Source of the DNA: Cynocephalus volans | Lineage: Eukaryota; Chordata; Mammalia; Dermoptera; Cynocephalidae | DNA length: 64,000 nucleotides | NCBI RefSeq assembly: GCF_027409185.1 | Contig: NC_084474.1 | Span: forward strand, 92,061,005-92,125,004 | Direction of reading: 5' to 3' | In this document: positions 59,690 to 64,000 of the stretch, one piece after another | How positions within the stretch are numbered: position 1 is the first letter of the stretch | Layout: each line of letters starts with the position of its first letter | Notes under the pieces: model-generated | Database searches by the model: none | What the model saw: the letters and a program-made list of their open reading frames with translations, nothing else | Told to the model about the DNA's origin: nothing | Made by a program: the position numbers and the translations under genes

Positions 59690-61245
59690 GTGGTGTCGCA
59701 GCCGTCCCCTGGGAGCCCCAACTCTGCCCCCACCCCTCCCTCTCCCCTCAGGCTGCCGCAGCCCCAGCCAGCCTGGCAGCAGCACCCATGCAGGTGCTGA
59801 CCAGTCCTCAGGACCACCTCCACTAGGCCCAGCCCTGCTGTTGCACCTCTGCTGAGATCCCTGCCTCCCCACCGGAGCTGTCCATGCCCCTGCTCCAAAG
59901 GCCACTGTCATCTCTGATCTATTTGTGCCCCCACACCCCATCCCTGGCCACTCATGCAGACAGACACAGGCCAGCCAGCCAGGCCCCCGTGGGAGGTTCG
60001 CACCAAGCAGGAGGAGGCTGCAGAGACCGAAATGCAAGGCTGCTCTCCCCCCACCCCCACCCTGCACCGTGTACGCTTTTACTGTCACTGAATTAAGAAT
60101 GCAGCATGAGAACCACAGCCCTTCCAGCAGGGACTCCTCCCCACCACACTCCAGAGGGTCCTGAGAGGGGCACGGGGGGCATCCTATAGATGCCCATGGG
60201 GCCCGGCACTAAGGCAGGGTGGAGGACTCAAGGACCCCAGGCACCTCACTGCCCTCTCACAGCCCAGTGGTCCCACCTACAAGAAGGGATCAGGATCCCT
60301 TCACATTCCACAGTTGGCCCGGTGAGCCCTAGGTCCACCCGACCCAAGGATTCAGTTCTAGAGGGCAGAGGCTGCCCACCCTTTCCTCCCATGCCCACCC
60401 ACCCTGAGCCCTGGGAGCAGCAGGGGCCTCCGGGGTCTAGGCTGGGAGGAAGGGAGGTTGGCAAGGCCAGGTGGCAGGAGAGCTGTGACTGCCCCTCACC
60501 TGCGGCTCCCATGTCTGCAAATCAGGGCCTGCACCAATACCCCTCAAGGTCGTCGAAAGCTCTGCAAGAGAAGGTGCTCTGAAAACATCACAAGGCCCAG
60601 AGTGGGTGTGGAGTGGAAGTCGGCTCCCTGCCCTTCTGCCCATCCCCCACATTCTGGCACCCTGGCCTGCCACCAGCAGCCAGGCACGCATTTTTCCTGG
60701 GAACAGCTTCAGCCAGAACTCTCTCGGGTCACCTGGGGCCAATTCAGCATCCATCCCGAGCACCTGCCCTGCTCAAGTCCCTGACAGCTGTATGGGAGGA
60801 ATGACCATTGCTGCTCGGGGCCCTCATATCCCCTCTTCCCTCCTCCCCAGAGAACCTCAGACCAGTCACTGCCCTGCTCCTGCTGGAACCCAACCCCAGA
60901 AAGACCCCCAGCACTATGGAGACAGCACCCCAACCCCTCAGCCAGGGGCCCCCAGCCCTTCAGGCATGCACAGACACTCCCTGGGAACACTTGCCCCCTC
61001 CCCAGGGCCCATTCTCTCTGACTCCTTCACCCCATGCCCAGCTGCTCACTTCCCCAGAAGGATCTATGCCCCCCACTTCTCAGGTTGGAACTGTACTGAT
61101 GTTCACAGCACGGGACGATGTCATCCCCCTGGGAAGCTCTGAGCCTAGCAAGCAGGAGGGGTCCTGGGGGAAGCACCCATGGGAAAGGCTGTGAGCAGGG
61201 CCCTTCAGCAGCTCAGGAGCACCCAGGCCTCACCTCCTCCCTCTC
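59690..61245. other. Intronic stretch, C-rich
   Basis: Proline-rich chance frames on both strands (for example 60606-61142). No recognised family. Confidence 0.35.
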
Positions 61246-61250
61246 CAGGC

Positions 61251-61268
61251 CTGCCCCCTGCTGGTTCA
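61251..61268 (-). promoter_or_regulatory. CTCF-like binding motif
   Basis: The minus strand reads AACCAGCAGGGGGCAGG, a complete core match. Confidence 0.6.
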
Positions 61269-61274
61269 GCTTTG

Positions 61275-62035
61275 CAAAGCCCAGGACCAACCACAGTAGA
61301 CATTTTGCCCAGTTCATCAATTTCTGAGTGTCTTCCAGTGTCCTGTAGAGAAGCCAGATGAACATGGGCAGATGACAGTCAGCTCAGGGCTTCAGAACTT
61401 CAGTGAATAAGCAGCACAGAGATTCTAGAGACCAGGTCAGCACAGAAGGCGGTCTCTAGTGGCAAGCCACAGAGCTCTATATGGACCTGACCTGGTCAAT
61501 ATTTCTCATCGATGACTTGGATGGTGACCCAGAAGGAGCCTCTGATGCAGAGCGGTGAAGGACAGCCTACCAGTAAAACATTCAGTGCCCTCAAAGACTG
61601 TCCCCTGTCTTTGTGTCTGTAAACAGCGTGCAAGACACTGGGAAAAACAGGTATTCCAGGGACCATTCGCTAACTGACTGGGTGAATAAATGATATTTTG
61701 GTGACAGTTCACAAGACCATCTTTCCAGCATTTTGGAATCTTTTGAAATCTTGAATCTGACAAGATAAAATAAATCATGATGAACATAAATTCCCACAAA
61801 TGGACTCAAAATCTCCATTGTACACAGTCTTAATTAACCCCAGCCAATACACCTTAGGTTAATACGATAAGCAGCCTGATGTGGCTGCCCTAACAGTGAC
61901 AGCCACATGGAGCTCTAACATCTTTCACAGAAGGGCCCAGGCTCGCTGTCCTGACACCGGTCTCCAGCCCGATCTCATCTGCCACATGGGACGTGCAGCA
62001 CAGAGAAGGCGCTGGCCTCGCACACCCCTAAGCAC
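61275..62035. other. Intronic stretch
   Basis: Nothing recognised. Confidence 0.35.
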
Positions 62036-62044
62036 ACCGCCGCT

Positions 62045-62062
62045 CACGCCCTCTGTTGGCAG
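62045..62062 (-). promoter_or_regulatory. CTCF-like binding motif
   Basis: The minus strand reads TGCCAACAGAGGGCGTG. It keeps CCAACAGAGGGCG, one tolerated change from the strongest core. Confidence 0.5.
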
Positions 62063-62294
62063 CAGGAGGCTCTGCAGGCCTGAGCTCAAGGCAGGTGCAG
62101 ACACGCACCGGCTGTGCTCAGTGAGCGGGGAATTTTAAGGAACACGAGCAGTGTGGAGTGGGCCCAGGGGACCCTGGGAACCAGGCAGTGAAGGAACTGG
62201 GTTGGGAAGGGCTGAGGGTCCCAGGTGAGGCTCCCCAATACCGTTAGCCTGAGGGAAGTGTGTAGGAGGTCCACAGGAGAAGCTACCGTGGCCT

Positions 62295-62715
62295 GTCTTT
62301 ATTCCCCATTCAACAAAAAGTGAGCACCTGCCGTCCGTCAGGAGCTGCTGTAGACGTCCGGGTTCTCACCGAGTGAAATAAGGTCCCAGCCTTTGCACAG
62401 CTCACATCCTCATGTGGGGAGGAGAGGCGCGGGAGACAGACCACGAACACCGGGCACAGTGAATCAGTAAATCCCACAGTGGGACAGGTGGTGGCACGTG
62501 TTCACATCGCTTCCTCCTGCAGAGATGCCCCCGCTGAGGAGCAGGCCCTGAGACTTGAGCGTGCTGGCCCGCAGGAGGACAGCAGAGGGGCCGGTGTGGC
62601 CAGGTGCAGCCAGCAAGGGGAAGGAGGTGATGATGTCAAAGGAGTCACAGGGACCCAACAGGCAGGGCTTTGGCTTACTCTGAGAGAGATGAGAAGCTTC
62701 TAGAGGGTTCTGAGC
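62295..62715 (-). mobile_element. L2 LINE 3' region
   Basis: Inverted end ATTCAACAAAAAGTGAGCACC, CTCACATCCTCATGTGGGGA and finally AGAAGCTTCTAGAGGGTTCT. The middle, about 62500-62650, is poorly matched. Confidence 0.55.
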
Positions 62716-62769
62716 CCCCAAAATGACCTGCCCTTTCTCTCATGTTAAAAGAAACCCTCAGGTCTCCCT

Positions 62770-63415
62770 GTTCCACCTTTGCACTTCTCTCAAGAGGCCA
62801 CCACAGAATGTAAAACACTGCAGCCACTGTGGAAGACAGTGTGGTGTTTCCCCAGGAAGTTAGGCACAGGACTGCCCTGCAACCCAGCAATTCCACTCCT
62901 GGGAACATGCCCAAAGGAGTGGGAAATGGGAGTCAAACAAATTCTTGCACACAATTGTTCATAGCAGCATTCCAACCAAGAGGAGGAAACAACCCAAGTC
63001 TACTTCAACTGAGAATGGGTAAACAAACGTGGCATACCCCTACAACGGAATATTATTTGGCCATAAAAAAGAATGAAGTCCTGATACATACTACAACACG
63101 AATAAACCTCGAAAACACTGCGCTAAGTGAAAGAACCTGGAAACAAGAGACCACATACTGCAGGATTCCACTTATATAAAATGCCCAGAACAGTCAAATC
63201 CATAGAGACAGAGAGTAGATTAGTGCTCACTGGGGGCTGGGGGCAGAAGGACGGGGCGTGACTGCTAATGGGTTCAGGTATTATTTAGGAGTGACGAAAT
63301 GTTTTGGAACTAGGTGGAGGTGATGGTTGCACACCACTTTGAATCTACTAAATGCCACTGAGTTACACACTTTAAAATAGTTAATTTTATGTTATGTGTA
63401 TTTTACCTCAATTTA
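62770..63415 (+). mobile_element. LINE-1 3' end (L1MB-like)
   Basis: Sense ORF2 C-terminus and 3'UTR in order: CAGCAATTCCACTCCTGGGA, GTTCATAGCAGCATTCCAAC, GAATATTATTTGGCCATAAA, GAAGTCCTGATACATACTAC, GGTGATGGTTGCACACCACT and a GTTATGTGTATTTTACCTCA terminus. The frame 62829-63179 spans the ORF2 tail with stops. Confidence 0.9.
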
Positions 63416-63419
63416 AATG

Positions 63420-64000
63420 GGGGGGGCTGACATCAATCCAGATGCAAGATGGTCGTATCTGCAAGGTCACCCTGACTTGGGTCTCCTGCCAACCCCCATC
63501 CCCCCCTGGACTGAGGAGGTGGCCACTAGCTCAGCACACAAATTCAGAAACTCACTGGTCACTGACTAATACCCAGTGGCACCAGTCCCATCACTGAGCA
63601 GCTGTGTCTCAGCCCAGAGCCTGGTGCAAGCGGGATTAACCAGTGACACATGCTTCCCCGGCTGGCAGATGGGTAAGGACATAGCCCCTGCCCTCAAGGA
63701 GCCCACCGCCAAGCCCCCAAAGGGACCCAGGATGGCTGAGTTGGCTGTAACCCAGGTGGCCCTGGCCCTCATTACCCTGTGCCCACAGCCAGATGCAGAC
63801 AGCCTGGCACGTGTCCCGGGGCAGAGGTGGGTGTCACAAATGCCCCCTCTGTCCTTCCTGGGTTTTCATCCCCACCTTACATTTCCCCTGTGGCAGGAAA
63901 TCATCTTAACACATAAGGGGCAGAAGCCACTGGAAGCCTAAGAAATTGTTCCTCTCAATTTTCATAATTCACTTCTTATGAACAGTCAAAAAAGAAAAAA
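63420..64000. other. Intronic stretch at the right edge
   Basis: No repeat or exon recognised. An A-rich run closes the window. Confidence 0.35.

Overview
This is a window of nuclear DNA from a placental mammal. Vertebrate L2 and MIR relics, mammalian MaLR and ERVL-type retroviral debris, MER20/hAT copies and several LINE-1 generations are all visible. I see no Alu and no rodent B1/B2. The only young-looking SINEs are two short tRNA-derived copies, both on the minus strand, whose better copy keeps a tRNA-Ile-like anticodon loop. This argues against an ape, Old World monkey or rodent, but I cannot name the species.

The only protein-coding sequence I can support is the last coding exon of KCNK9 (TASK-3 two-pore-domain K+ channel), minus strand, 31462-32306. 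It encodes residues 96 to the stop plus part of codon 95. Exon 1 and the promoter lie beyond the right edge, so about 32306-64000 is KCNK9 intron 1. About 1-31461 is 3'UTR, possible extended 3'UTR, and downstream intergenic DNA. Proximal poly(A) signals occur about 1 kb past the stop. A repeat-poor AT-rich block at about 18.75-20.0 kb ends in ATTAAA and carries an AU-rich element, so it looks like a distal terminal 3'UTR on the same strand.

Layout. 0.5-2.4 kb: old L1 5' region and ORF1. 3.2-3.7 kb: L2. 7.4 kb: CTCF-like site beside an L2 end. 9.0-9.5 kb: L1 3' end. 10.3 and 12.0 kb: two nearly identical ~80-bp segments. 12.8-13.3 kb: MST-type LTR. 14.7-15.6 kb: SINE and an ERV LTR. 15.7-16.65 kb: L2 with a small insertion. 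17.4-18.2 kb: hAT element and MER20. 18.75-20 kb: putative distal 3'UTR. 26.1-26.4 kb: L1ME 3' end. 30.3-32.3 kb: KCNK9 exon and proximal 3'UTR. 34.0-35.2 kb: L1 ORF1 fragment, then an ERVL-like pol remnant. 39.3 kb: SINE with perfect 15-bp target-site duplication. 41.2-42.1 kb: L1 3' end split by an MLT1 LTR. 42.1-42.95 kb: CpG-rich patch with a strong CTCF-like motif. 45.2 and 45.7 kb: CA repeats. 47.9-49.1 kb: large GATGACAAT array grown inside L2-derived sequence. 52.3-56.1 kb: nested L1 complex. 61.25 and 62.05 kb: two CTCF-like motifs. 62.8-63.4 kb: L1 3' end.

The most unusual object is at 54.08-54.78 kb. It is a composite of five ~105-bp tandem units, a pyrimidine-rich stretch and an AATAAA-rich A tail, inserted in L1 ORF1 with a 17-bp target-site duplication. 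It resembles an SVA-like, L1-mobilised VNTR retrotransposon. KCNK9 is a known imprinted, maternally expressed brain gene, so the CTCF-like motifs in its intron and flank are the main regulatory leads.
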